From positions 79,888 to 105,738 of the forward strand of contig CABFPE010000518.1 of NCBI GenBank assembly GCA_900660155.1: 25,851 nucleotides of DNA. Direction: 5' to 3'. This stretch comes from Hofstenia miamia (lineage: Eukaryota > Xenacoelomorpha > Acoela > Hofsteniidae). Positions 1-10,251 of the stretch are shown here, one piece after another. Each line of letters starts with the position of its first letter. Position 1 is the first letter of the stretch. A model generated the notes under the pieces. The model was not told where the DNA came from, made no database searches, and saw nothing but the letters and a program-made list of their open reading frames with translations. The position numbers and the translations under genes were made by a program.

Positions 1-26
1 AAGCGTACATAGCGACATAGTATAAC

Positions 27-51
27 TATATATATATATATATATATATAT
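27..51. repeat. (TA)n microsatellite
   Basis: About twelve TA dinucleotides in an uninterrupted run, seen directly. Simple-sequence repeat with no further function visible. Confidence 0.95.
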
Positions 52-2813
52 TATTAATTATATTTCCTACTGGAGATGCAAACCTTAATTGTCGCATTAA
101 CGAATGTTAGCCAAGAATATTGTGAGTATACGACATTTCAAAATTGATTTGAAATATAATGTGAGCAACGAGCTTCTACCCACAACATACCAGAGGCAAT
201 TTTTGTTTGAATTACACAGTTTATTGGAGAAAAATTGTCTATTAGATGACAATTCAATCAGAGTTTTCCGCATTTCAAACAATTTCCTCCACGCCTAATA
301 GAAAATTTGGCAATCCTTGTATGTGGAAACATCTAAAAGTAGATGAGCTCCCTTGAAATGGTAATTCTTTGCGCTAGAAATTTTCCGCTGTTTTGAATAC
401 ATGAATTATTTGAAACTTAACAATTTTTCAATGAAATCCTCACAGCTAGTATTCTGCGGCACACTCTCATGAAATTTTAGACTAAATACAAAGCGATCAA
501 GCATGCATTAAATATTTATTGATGTCCTAGCTTTATATATTAATGCCTTTCTTTGAAATAAAGTATATAGTATGTTGTAGCCAAGCAATATAATGCCGTT
601 GATATCAACAAGAACTTTCTGTTGATTTGAATTGATATCAATTGATATGAATAAACAACAGTCTGTTGATTTGAATTGATTGGAAGGCCACCCTGGTGCT
701 AGAAGAGACAACAATTTACCCTTTGAAAGCTTCACACATATTTCTCAAATTTTCTTTTCTGTCTCATTGATGAGCCTACTATGATCTCATAATTGACATA
801 TTTCAATTATAAATTAATCTTTTATAAATGTGTAGCATTAATCATTTCCTTATATACACAGTGGTCCGTTTCTGAATCCCTGGCAGCATGTCGCTCATTA
901 TGTGATCTAAAAGTTTTGAAATAGCTTGGTATATCTCATCTTCTTCGGATTTAACAATAAACTTTGTAGGGAAATAATTTTTTATAATGCCTGTACTTAC
1001 AGTAATCCGAAACACAGAGTCGTTTTTGTCAAGAAAATAGTTAGGGGATCCACCCCTATGTTAAAGATCGTAATATATAATAGGCTCAACCACTCTTTAT
1101 ATAACAAGTTCAATTCGTGTATCTCGTGTGCTTAAGATTTAGCATGAGATATAGTTGATTAGAGCCTTCCTCACACGTCTGCTAATAGGGGGACTTCATT
1201 AAATATTCCAATGCCATTAACAGGAGCATAAACCAAGCTTTTACAATTCGGTATTTGATGTTCCTTAAACTTAGAGTTATTTAAGATGAACCTGTTATAC
1301 TTACACCAGTTAAGCGTGGCTGAGATATCATTTTGAGCCACATCATGAGAGTTTTTTTCATGGGATTATGATGCTTACGTCATCCGTTATAATACTTCTC
1401 CAAAGTACCCAACTTTGGTTTTGCAAACTCAGAACTGAAAAATTTTGAAATTTTTTAACGAGGTTCATAAAATGAGCCGAAAATGTGCAGAACTAGTATT
1501 AATTTAAATGAGCCACCCGCATTTGTGCTGGGACGGAACAGATTAGGGCCTAAATTTTGAGCTAATTTCCATCTTTGCATAAGACAGATTGTAGATTATA
1601 TCCATGTCCAATGACTTCACCAAGTTAATAACAGAACTGAGCCATTTTTGGCTCAACTTTCATAAAATTGCGAAATAATAAGATGCTGAGCAACACGAGG
1701 AATAGCTTTACTAAAATCTAAAGAAAGATTTTTTTAAAATTTTTTAAAGTCTCAAAATACTAAGTAAAGCAAAGATGCTTGACAATTTCTTTTGGAAATC
1801 AAATTCGTTCTTGTTTATGAAATTTATTGTAGCTGTGATTAATGAATTGTCAAACAGCAACCGTTTAAAGACTCGATAAAATCAGAATAATGGAGATGGC
1901 TCGTAATTCGTAATGCATAGAAGTGACTTGGAAAGTGATTAAGTAAAAGAGAGCTTAAAAATATTAGAAAAAATACTCCATACAGCGCTATCGTGAACCA
2001 TAGCAATCAGCATGTGCGTATTCATTTGTTTTTGAAAATAACATTTTACTTATTATAAGCAATAGTAACTAATAACATAGACCTTTAGTTTTCTTTCATC
2101 CATTTTTACATTGTTTTGATAAAAATCCAAAAAATTTCCGTCTTATGTTTTCATAATATTTTGCCAAACCATGCATAATCCACAATTCTATTAACAAATC
2201 TGAAATGCTGGCAACATTTTGGGAATTATATACGCAATTATTCTAGGCAATGAAAGATTTCGTATGGTTTCAATTGTAGTATGATTAATCATGCATTGAA
2301 GTTGTTTAATCAAATTTTAACTATCAATGATTTATACAAACAAATGCTGTCTGACAGTTTTATTACTTAAGCAGATGTTATACAAACTCGTTTCTAATCA
2401 ACATTTTTTTGCATCCGTATCTAACACTTCACGTGATAATTATTGAATGATGCTAAATTTACATCCGCATATTTCATTAAACATTCAAACTTCATTCAGT
2501 ACAGTTTTAATCTAAAATGAAGCAGTTGCTTCAAGATGATATTTTATAATGTTTCAGGTTAGAGGTTGTAAGCTTTTTATCAATCATAAATCTGTCTTGT
2601 GCCACTTAGCAGAAATACTTTAACCTAATACTTAAGCTGTTATTTAGTAATTTGTTCGAAAATATCCAAAAGAGCCTTCAGAATTAGAAACCATTACCAA
2701 AAATTTAGCAATTAAAGAATGACGTGATATTTTTTTAAGAATGGTTTGAACAATAAACATCCAATAAATACAATCATGTCTCCAAAATTGTAATACACAA
2801 GTCATCTGAAGTA

Positions 2814-2817
<4 letters not shown>
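52..2817. other. AT-rich DNA, no gene seen
   Basis: All six frames are closed at short intervals and the few frames of 60-75 codons have no recognisable domain or splice context. The only local structure I see is a 19-bp direct repeat (TCTGTTGATTTGAATTGAT) at 618-636 and 662-680, 44 bp apart. No transposon ends or RNA gene were recognised. Confidence 0.6.

Positions 2818-2846
<29 letters not shown>
2818..2846. repeat. (TA)n microsatellite beside a retroelement fragment
   Basis: About fourteen TA units seen directly. The recognisable Gag-coding sequence of the plus-strand gypsy fragment starts only about 35-60 bp downstream, so this repeat lies close to the 5' truncation point of that fragment. 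Confidence 0.95.
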
Positions 2847-2854
<8 letters not shown>

Positions 2855-2879
2855 GGAAAATTTCTCTCTCAATAGGAAA

Positions 2880-3945
2880 AAAAGTACTAAAAACAAGATC
2901 TCTATTTGTACGTCCACAATGGCCTCTCACAAAACATGAAACAGCGTTTTGAAAGCAAATGCAACATCAATGATGACATCCAGACACTCATCCACAAAGT
3001 GATAAATATACAATTAAGGATTGAGAATAACAAAATGACAAGCAGAGCAATGGGACAGCCAATGCATCAACAAAAGCCAGAACCTTCAACATCAAAAAGG
3101 AAACTATGCAAACATTTGATGAAAAAACCCATTGAGTACTCAAAGATAAGATGCAATACAATGTGGAGAAACTGGCCACATCAAAAAAGAATGTAAAGCA
3201 ATAATCTATGTCATACAGGGCAAAGGCTTTTATACAGTTGAAGATGCAGAAGACATAGAAAATGCAACAGAACACAATTTAAACTAAATTGGATACTACC
3301 CCCAGGCTGATGAGAAGATTATATTGTAACAGACTTACTTGAAAGAAACCTAATACCAATTACAATTAACAGCTGCAATATTAAAGCAAGTCAACACTTG
3401 TGCATCTATAACCATCATGGCAGACACATGTGCATCAAATTTAGGATGGACAAGAGAAGATATCAGCAAAAACTAATTGAGACTAATAAATGCATTGGGA
3501 GAGGCTCTCATCACAATCCAAAACATCAAATTCAAACAAGACATATACATCATTGACACAAAACATCGGCCACTCCCATATGAAATAATCCTCTCAGAGA
3601 CTTCCTCAACAATAAAAATTGCCTCATAGATTACAGCACCCATACTTTAACAATTCAAGAAGACAAGAACATCTTCATCATGCTATCCCCAAAAGGCAAT
3701 ACATCTACAGAATTTACCTTAATTGAACATTTAGGAATTGAGCCTTTTCATTCAAAGCTAATAAAGATAAAAATGAACACAATCATAATTGGAGATTATG
3801 TTATCAACAGTCAGAAATGGAATATGCATAACAGCTGTCCTCAACAACAGCCCATAATACATCACAACAAAGTCTAAAGACCTACCAATAACTGGAATCC
3901 CCATAGAGATATTCATCACTAAATCTAAAGAACTCTTGGTATTGT
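2880..3945 (+). pseudogene. Ty3/gypsy Gag C-terminus, zinc knuckle and protease, decayed
   Basis: Plus-strand remnant of a gypsy-class (Metaviridae) element. The first frame (2906-3196) resembles a Gag C-terminal region, with a GLSQNMKQRFE-like stretch and a DDIQTLIHKVINIQLRIE helix. A CCHC zinc knuckle (C-NT-C-GETG-H-IKKE-C) lies at about 3149-3196, but one extra base separates its first Cys from the rest. Protease follows: the active-site motif reads D-T-C-A-S at 3423-3437, where the family has D-T-G-A-S, so a catalytic-loop glycine is lost. A later LPYEIILS stretch (about 3572-3596) and a DFLNNKNCLIDY stretch match the protease end and protease-RT linker of the minus-strand relative at 10252-10690. 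Stops and frameshifts make it non-functional. Gag upstream of 2880 and any LTR are missing. The domain order and shared motifs make the class call firm; the family is not named. Confidence 0.85.
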
Positions 3946-5404
3946 GGCATAATGAAAAAAGAAAAAGAAATACTTTTTGATTTTAAGTTGATTAATATCT
4001 TGTGATTATGCTTTTACATCAATTAACCATTTTTGTAAGCTAAGCACTATTATGGTATTAGTGCCTGTTGGTGAAAAGCATTTGACAAAAACAGTTAACC
4101 AAAAACACTTAGCTAAATTAATAACATTACATAAACTAGCAGACAAAGATTACATATAAAATTAAGATATCAATGATAGACAGGTACATGTTGTTTTGTT
4201 GTAAAGAATTACTATAAGAACTGTAAAAGAGTTCAGAAATATGATAAAATAAATTGCTTAGATTTATATTTGCTTTGTATCAGGTTTGATTACATAATGC
4301 AAATGGAAAGCTAAAACATTCAGGCACATGAGTAGTGTTCAGGGACCCTGAGGATGTACTTACCGGCCTTTGGGTGGCTGCCTTTCAGCATTTACATCAA
4401 CTTCTGAATCAGTGTTATGCCCTGTTTATGAAAGTGTGTCTATAGGATATTTGTACAATTATTAGTTTTTTGCTGTTTAGCTTCCCTATCTATTCTATTC
4501 ACTTCATAGCTTATGTCATCAAACAGCTGGATAGCTGACCATAGGTTAACCATCTATTTTAGATCCAAATTCTTGTATGGTATTAACACTAGAAAGACAG
4601 TTGCTCCTTGTGATTCTTTTTCATGCAGCATTTCAAAGCAGAACATTATGTAAAAATGAAAAAAAAATATACATGCAAATTCAAATGGATTATCAGTTTA
4701 TTTTGTGGTGCATATACCTGCATTTTTTAATGAATGCATACACAAATAAACAAAATTCTAATCTGGGTCAATTTTGACACACTTAGTCTTTCTAGTGTTA
4801 AACATAATAAGATTTATTACACATACAAGGTGTCTATGAGCACCCTATTAATTATGTTACAATTTATCCTAATTATTTGTGGACAGTCAACTGTCATCTT
4901 TCTGCAGACCACATTGGTTGCTCACATGTATATGGGATCATGTAGTTATTTATATTTAGGGATATTTATATGTAGGGTACATAAGAAGTGAAAGCAGCCA
5001 GGTTGCCTCATTTCATTTATTACTGTTTCTAATAACAAGAGCAATCAATGTACACATTCTTTAAGGTAAAAAACTCTGGGATGCATTGCACCACACAACA
5101 TAAACCACAACCAGTAAGAGAGCTTCATGAGTCATAGCCATTTGCATTGTAACTGGTGATTGCTGTTGGATACCAATCCTTCTTGATTTCATGTTTCAGC
5201 TTTGGGTTTCAACCCTGTCATTTACTGCTGTCAATGATCTAAATGGTAGTTGGTTAATTATTTCAAAGCAATGTAGTTGCAATCATAATTAATGACTTAA
5301 ACAATTGTAACAAATTGGCTTGCACAGATGCATTGGAATCCCACTAGTCACAGAGGAGTACATATTGACTAAGAAAAGTAATTGTTAAAGCTAATTATGG
5401 TCAA
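3946..5404. mobile_element. Unidentified DNA interrupting the plus-strand gypsy fragment
   Basis: Recognisable pol-like reading (…TKSKDLPITGIPIEIFITKSKEL) stops near 3945, and pol-like reading resumes near 5405 with the protease-RT linker. The 1.46 kb between has no retroelement coding and contains a separate 219-bp MITE. It is therefore probably one or more insertions. I could not find target-site duplications or terminal repeats at its exact ends, so the boundaries are approximate and an internal deletion plus rearrangement is an alternative. Confidence 0.45.
4583..4801. mobile_element. piggyBac-type MITE with TTAA target sites
   Basis: A 219-bp interval starts TTAACACTAGAAAGAC (4583-4598) and ends with the exact reverse complement GTCTTTCTAGTGTTAA (4786-4801). 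This gives a 12-bp perfect terminal inverted repeat (CACTAGAAAGAC) inside duplicated TTAA tetranucleotides. TTAA targets and short C-starting terminal repeats are the hallmark of the piggyBac superfamily. The interior has no transposase frame, so it is non-autonomous. Its terminal repeat differs from that of the 17235-17971 element, so they belong to different families. Confidence 0.85.
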
Positions 5405-6200
5405 TCTCTAACAAGTGGGGATTCTACAGCATGCAAATTCCAGAAAAACAACATTGATACAAAGAGCACTCCTCAACTAATGAAGGAAACACATCCTCAA
5501 TTGACATTGGATGATATCAATGACATCAACAATATAGTAAAAACAATGTGGGAGTACTCAAAAATAACAAAAGCATTGTTACCAAAGCCACAGAGTCAAT
5601 CAAGAGATCAACAGCACCTCTCAAAAGCTATTCTGTGAACCATGCTGCCAAGTTCTCCCACTACTCCAAGAGGCATATACTAAGCTCTTAATGGAATTAC
5701 TAAACAATGGCATAGTCAAATGCAGTAAGAGTCTGTATGCTTCACCCACTGTGTTCATAAAGCAGGGGGACAAGTACTGACTATGCATCACTTTTCTCAA
5801 TCTTAATGATATTACAAAAAAGGACTCAAATTATTTACCCAGAATTGACAATATATTAAAATAAGCCACAAACTACAATCTATTCACCACCTTGGACTTC
5901 TGCAAAGCCTATTAGCAGCTCCCAATACATGAAGAAGATATTGAGAAGACTGTATTCATCACACAATATGGCCTCTACAAGTGACTATATATGGTGTTTA
6001 ATCTCTGAAATGCACCTGCCACATTCCAACACTATGTAACAACAATTCTTCTCAACAGAAAAACCATCTGCAAAATGAAATAGCAGCCTATATAGATGAC
6101 ATCCTTGTAGCAACACTACAATCTATTGAACACACAAGCAACCTAAACCAAGTCCTTATGTTGCTATACAATGATGATTTGGAAAAATTATCCTTAGACA
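5405..6200 (+). pseudogene. Ty3/gypsy reverse transcriptase fragment, decayed
   Basis: Continuation of the plus-strand gypsy element after the interruption. From about 5650 the frame reads like the N-terminal half of a gypsy RT: a LLNNGIVKCSKSLYASPTVFIK block (family: LL..GII..S.SPYASP), then LPRIDNIL, FTTLDFCKAY, HEEDIEKTVFITQYGLY and NAPATFQHYV. After a frameshift the catalytic box reads YIDD (6089-6100), with both aspartates kept. In-frame stops sit where the family has Trp or Arg (for example AY-stop-QLPI for GYWQIPI), which fits TGG to TAG and CGA to TGA decay. The fragment ends near 6200, just after the YIDD region, where the oppositely oriented gypsy element begins. No RNase H or integrase from this copy was found. 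Confidence 0.88.
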
Positions 6201-6227
6201 ACAACATGTTGGTTGTCATAGATAATT

Positions 6228-6908
6228 TTACAAATATTGGCAGTCAGTGTTAGAGATAGATGAATTTTTTTTACAATACTTGGGTGCACATCTTGATGCA
6301 TTATTAATGAATGATTTTGTTTCCACAGATAACTGAGATTTGGTAATATAGCATGCAGTGCTAGTAGCAATAAAGTAAGTGTGTAAAGTTTTTGATCTAA
6401 TGTAAGAGAGATTAACACAACATTGTTGCTGACATTCTAGTGAGCATTGTTGTGAGGCTGAACATTGTGATGAAGCAGAGCTAAGGAGGGAGTATGAGCA
6501 ATGATGATGTTTTTTATATTGTGGTAAAACTAAAGGTTGTAACACCATCTCCTCTGCAATGCTAGTTTCCAATTTACATTTAACTGAATGTTCAATGTCC
6601 ATTTCGGACCCCTTTGTGACATAGCTATCCAAGCTGTATGTGTCTGGCAAGGTTGAATGACCACTCAAAGCACCTTCACTCTCCAAGCTGTATGACTAAG
6701 AGGATGAAGGGTTCAAAGTGTCAACACATGAGTGTGTCAGTAGTGATTGGGTCATTGCTCTCAAACTAGGTGAGTAGTTTCCACCAGCATCTAACCTGTA
6801 CAATGGATACAAGGGTGGACTCCTAGTTTGGTGTGAGTGTTTGATACTGCACCAGGGATTGGAGGTATAGGGAATACTGCTCTTGCTGCTGGAGTTTTTA
6901 GGAGGAGT
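6228..6908 (-). pseudogene. Extra serine/proline-rich frame after gypsy integrase
   Basis: A minus-strand frame open from about 6908 to a stop at 6228 except for one TAG (6696-6698), about 225 codons in total. It overlaps the last codons of the integrase frame in another phase. Composition: a Pro/Ser/Tyr-rich first third (TPPKNSSSKSS, SPPLYPLYRL), a middle acidic/Ser stretch, then a Cys/Gln/Ser-rich segment (SSASSQCSASQQCSLECQQ). I see no transmembrane segment or known domain. In the element it occupies the place where some gypsy elements carry an env-like or accessory ORF, but it could equally be a frameshifted tail of Pol. No function is proposed. Its length relative to the stop-rich surroundings suggests it was once coding. 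Confidence 0.45.
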
Positions 6909-8214
6909 TCACTTCATCAGCTTGAGGGCTAAAAAGAAGGTTAAGGTTGAGATCCCAGTCTGTGGGATTAATTGCATTGTGTAAATGTGTTTTGCATTTA
7001 CTCCATGTTTTAGTTAACTGATTGGGTGTATCAGGAAATGTCACAGTTTCATCAAACAAATCCTCATGGACATCAGCTAGCTCAGGCATTAGTGTGAATG
7101 TGTAGTTATCATTATTTATTATTTGAAATTCGTGTTTATTGTTAATAGTTGTGTGTTTGATATCTTTAATGGTTCTATGTAGTGATTGGAAGTTTCTAGT
7201 TGTCCCATTATCTAGAACATAGCTATTACAGTTGAGCACTTTAGCAATTGTGTGCAGACCTGTCCAGGATGTAGCAAGTTTACATGTTTGTTTACCATCA
7301 GTCATCTGTACTGGTGTAAAGGAGTAGACTTTGTCACCAACTTGATGTGGTTGGCCATATGCATCCTTGTTGTAATTGCATATTTGGCAGACTGAACTTT
7401 TCTTGTTAAACATGTAGATCTTTAATGTAGTTTTTTTTGGTAGTGGTTTGTATTGTTTGTACATCATTGCTAGTGATGTGTTTGCTTTGCGACCATATGT
7501 TTCCTTAAGAGGTGTAAGGCCAGTAGTAGATTTGACACTGGTATTATAAAAATACTTGATGTGGGGGAGTAGGTGTCTCCAATATTTTCCTCTGATTCTA
7601 GAAGTAGCAATGCAAATTGGTTTTATCAAAGTTTTGTTTAAATGTTTGACTACACTGTTACTTTGCTGATGGTATGGGGCAGTGTGTTCATGTAAGATTT
7701 CAAGCTGCTGCAGCAGTTCTTGTGTGAGGGAACCTCTGAATTGTGTTCCTCTATCAGATATTAGTGTGGTCATAGGACCAAAGCAGAGGATCTTTGTCTT
7801 TAATATTGCTATTGCAATGGTATGTGCTGTTTGGTTGGATAATGGGACCATGCAAGCATATTTGATGAAATTATCAAACAATACAAGGATGTATTGGAAA
7901 CATTTGTCATCTTTTGACAGTTGTTTGCTGTCTACATGGACTATTTCATTCAGGCAAGTTGATGTTATTTTGTGTAGGTTGGCTTTTTGCTTTGGAAAGT
8001 GTGTCATGTTGGTGAGAATACACATGGTGCACTTATCAATGACATTGGTGATGATGGAATGGACACCAATGCACATGAATTGGGTGATTAATGTACATTC
8101 TGTTTGGATAATTCCATTTTGGCCTCTCATGGAATTTGCAAGCAATGTCTCATTTATAGTATTCTGGTAGTGCAATGTGGTTGTGATGCTTATCTGTGAC
8201 AAACAGGAGGACAT
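6898..8214 (-). pseudogene. Ty3/gypsy integrase, 438-codon frame, catalytic Glu lost
   Basis: Longest open frame in the window. The zinc-binding end is represented by C62-TM-C65. The catalytic core follows: IVHVD (D95), LISDRGTQF (D154), then HQQSNSVVKHLNKTL, where the family has HxQSNGxVERxNxTL. The spacing D95-58-D154-35-residue 190 is that of a DD35E integrase, but residue 190 is Lys (codon at 7645-7647) instead of the catalytic Glu, so the enzyme should be dead. A GPY/F-like C-terminal module (GDKVYSFTP…KL…SWTGLHTI, about residues 293-325) confirms a Metaviridae integrase. The N-terminal His pair lies in the preceding frame (8150-8470), so there is a frameshift near 8150-8214. Integrase would insert the element cDNA into chromosomes. 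The frame is still long, but CpG loss and the E to K change indicate a fossil. Confidence 0.92.
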
Positions 8215-8510
8215 TTGCTGGTAATGCCCATTTGCAGTTGTTATTATATTTGTTTATTACAGTGGTTAATTGTGTTTCTGGGTGTTTCATTTTGTTAATT
8301 ATTTCTTTTAATTGAATATTGTTGTGTTGGTGTTTAATGATTTCTTGTTTGTTGATTTCCTCCTTTAGATAGACTGGTAAGATTGGATGGTCCTGTCTAT
8401 CAGTGTTGATGTCTGGCAGATTCTGGTGTGCTGCCTGGGAGATGAATGGAAATGGCACCTTTTGTTGCATAGGTTTGGTTTCATCATGATGGAATTGTGG
8501 TAGTGTGGTT
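8150..8510 (-). pseudogene. RNase H-integrase linker and integrase N-terminus of gypsy pol
   Basis: Minus-strand frame containing LPANVLLFVTDKHHNHIALPEYY. This matches the usual stretch before the integrase zinc finger (a short beta-strand segment, then an IVLP-like motif). Its end overlaps the start of the main integrase frame in another phase, so one indel separates them. Upstream it is preceded by SNADLL, the usual end of the RNase H domain (SNADALSR in many elements). It is a segment of the same pol gene as its neighbours, not an independent gene. Confidence 0.75.
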
Positions 8511-8990
8511 AGAAGATCAGCATTTGATGGATGATGGTGAAGCTAAAGTTGGTTAAATACTCAATCCAGCAAGCAATAATGTTGGATTGATCACCAGAGA
8601 ATTTTTTAAGCTAACTTATGCCAGAATTATCAGTACAAACAGTAAAGTGTGATTGGCCTAAGAGGAAGTATCTGAATTTTTTCAGACTCTCAATGAGGCA
8701 AGCATTTCAGCTTTTGTGGAGCCATAATTCAATTCTGCTGGGCAGAGTTTATGACTGAAGAATTGGATAGGTGTTTTGATCCCGTCAATTATTTGGCTTA
8801 GTGCTGTGCTGATAGCCATGGAAATGGCGTCACAGTCAAGGATGAACTCCTTGGAGAAGTCTGTTGTGCTTAAACTTGGTAAGAGTTTTAGTTCTAGTTT
8901 TAACTTATCTAATTCTTGTTGGTGGTCCCAGGACCATTGAAATGGTGGTTTGGATTTTAATAGGTTAGACATGTGAATGGTTTTTTCAAC
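8510..8990 (-). pseudogene. Ty3/gypsy RNase H domain, frameshifted
   Basis: The frame at 8682-8972 begins with the RT-RNase H tether (LLKSKPPFQWSWDHQQELDKLK, family: LLKK..FxW…..FE.LK). It continues with FILDCDAISMAISTALSQ, which carries the first catalytic aspartate in a DxDA context, and then LNYGSTKAEMLA, with the second acidic residue (Glu). After a frameshift near 8685, the reading FTVCTDNSGIS (third acidic site, family FTVxTDHxAL) and ACWIEYLTNFSFTIIHQ follow. RNase H would degrade the RNA strand during cDNA synthesis. All catalytic acidic residues are visible, but stops and at least one frameshift break the domain. Confidence 0.85.
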
Positions 8991-9680
8991 AATGTTTGGG
9001 ATGAATATTTGGTAATAGTTGAAGAAACTTAATATTCATTGGATGTCTTTTTTGTTGTTAGATGGAGTTATTTTTTCAATGGTTTTGTGTGCATCCTCTT
9101 TAAGAATTATTTTACCTTTTTAAATTTGTCTACCTAGGAATATGACGGATTTTTTGAGGAAATGGCATTTTTGTGCATTAATTCTTAAGCCCAAGGACTT
9201 TAGTAGCTGTAAGATCTTGTCAAGTTTTTGTAGGTGATCAGGTTCTGTTTTGGATGCAATGAGGATATCATCTATGTAAGCTGTGATTCCTTCATTGAGT
9301 TAGTGTTGATCATTTTGCAGTATTCTTGTGACATAGCATTGGAAAGTGGCAGGCGTGTTACAAAGGCTGAAGGCCATGTAAAGCTGCTTGTATAGGCTGT
9401 GAGGAGTGATGAAGGCTGTTTTCTTTATATTGGATTTATGCATTGGCACTTGCTAATAGGCTTTGCATAAATTGAGAGTCATAAAGTATGTTTTTTGGCA
9501 TGATGTGTATAGTATTTGGTCAATTTGTGGAAGAGGGTAGGCATCTTTTTTGGTGATGTCATTGAGTTTACAGAAATTGATGCAAAGTCTATATTTGTCT
9601 GGTGTTTGATGAACACAGTTGGTGATGGATATGGGCTTTTGGATGATTGAATGATACCTTTGTTAAGTAAGTCCATAATT
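8991..9680 (-). pseudogene. Ty3/gypsy reverse transcriptase, multiply frameshifted
   Basis: The region reads on the minus strand, across several frames, as a gypsy RT. LLNKGIIQSSKSPYPSPTVFIK (about 9605-9670) is the N-terminal block. A degraded central part follows (TAYTSSFTWPSAFVTRLPLSNAM and similar). The catalytic box A-Y-I-D-D-I-L-I-A-S is read at about 9250-9281, with YIDD at 9267-9278 and both metal-binding aspartates intact. The next frame supplies a KCHFLKK-like thumb region near 9160. The longest open piece is only 65 codons (9479-9676). The polymerase would copy element RNA into DNA in a Gag particle. The homologous plus-strand fragment at 5405-6200 shares the LLN-GI…SPTVFIK block, but the two are clearly different families. 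Confidence 0.85.
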
Positions 9681-10251
9681 ATTTTAGAGTATTCCTGTTT
9701 GAGATGTTCTGGTACAGGTTGGACTGGTTGTTGAATAGGTGTATTGGTAACAGTTTCAATGCAGTGTTCCTCCCCAATTGCCTTTCTGACACTGATGGTA
9801 TAAAAATTGGAAATGGTTCTATGTTATGTTTGTCTAGCAGATTGGTAAGAGCTAGAGCCTCTGATTCCATTAGGTGGGAATGTGATGCAGTGGTTATGGT
9901 TGGTGCCAACAGCATGTCATTTTTGTCCAAATCTGGTGTGATGGATACATTTTTGTCCAAATCTGGTGTGATGGATAGAATTGTTTTGGGTTTTTTGCAT
10001 ATGACAGTTACTACAGGTGATGCATAAATTTTGATGTTATCTGGTGTGACAGTAATCAATTTATTGGTTTTGTTAAATATGGCTGTGCTGCAAGTGTTGT
10101 TTCAACACTGTAGAATATATGCTAGTATGATGATCTTTTTAGAGTTCATTCCTTGTTGGCTGTTGATGATGATATTGGTTGTTATTGGATGGTCACTAGT
10201 AAGAATGATGACATGCCAACTGAATGGTTCAATTTTTCCTATCTGCAAAGG
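9679..10251 (-). pseudogene. Protease-RT linker of gypsy pol
   Basis: The minus-strand frame 9679-10059 (126 codons), preceded in the same frame by a segment with two stops, continues directly from the protease frame. It has no catalytic motif. It includes EALALTNLLDKH, a typical linker helix (family: L..LL..y) shortly before RT, and PVQP-like spacing to the RT start. A perfect 30-bp tandem duplication inside it repeats ten residues (SITPDLDKNV). In gypsy elements this region joins protease to RT and carries no enzymatic function. Confidence 0.7.
9918..9977. repeat. 30-bp perfect tandem duplication inside pol linker
   Basis: 9918-9947 and 9948-9977 are identical 30-bp units, seen directly. 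The period is a multiple of three, so the pol frame is kept and ten residues are repeated (SITPDLDKNV, read on the minus strand). The lack of any difference suggests a replication slip late in the life of the element or a length polymorphism. Confidence 0.95.

Noticed and set aside
2960..3275. 95-codon minus-strand Cys/Phe-rich frame (2988-3275)
   Set aside because: Antisense to the Gag tail and zinc knuckle of the plus-strand gypsy fragment.
6228..6908. Envelope protein of the gypsy element
   Set aside because: Position fits, but there is no signal peptide, transmembrane anchor or cleavage-site motif; kept only as an unknown extra frame.
7682..8170. 162-codon plus-strand frame
   Set aside because: It lies wholly antisense to the integrase frame, which has clear D, D and zinc-finger motifs; it is a shadow.
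9704..10027. 107-codon plus-strand frame
   Set aside because: Antisense shadow of the pol linker; contains the 30-bp duplication read in the wrong direction.
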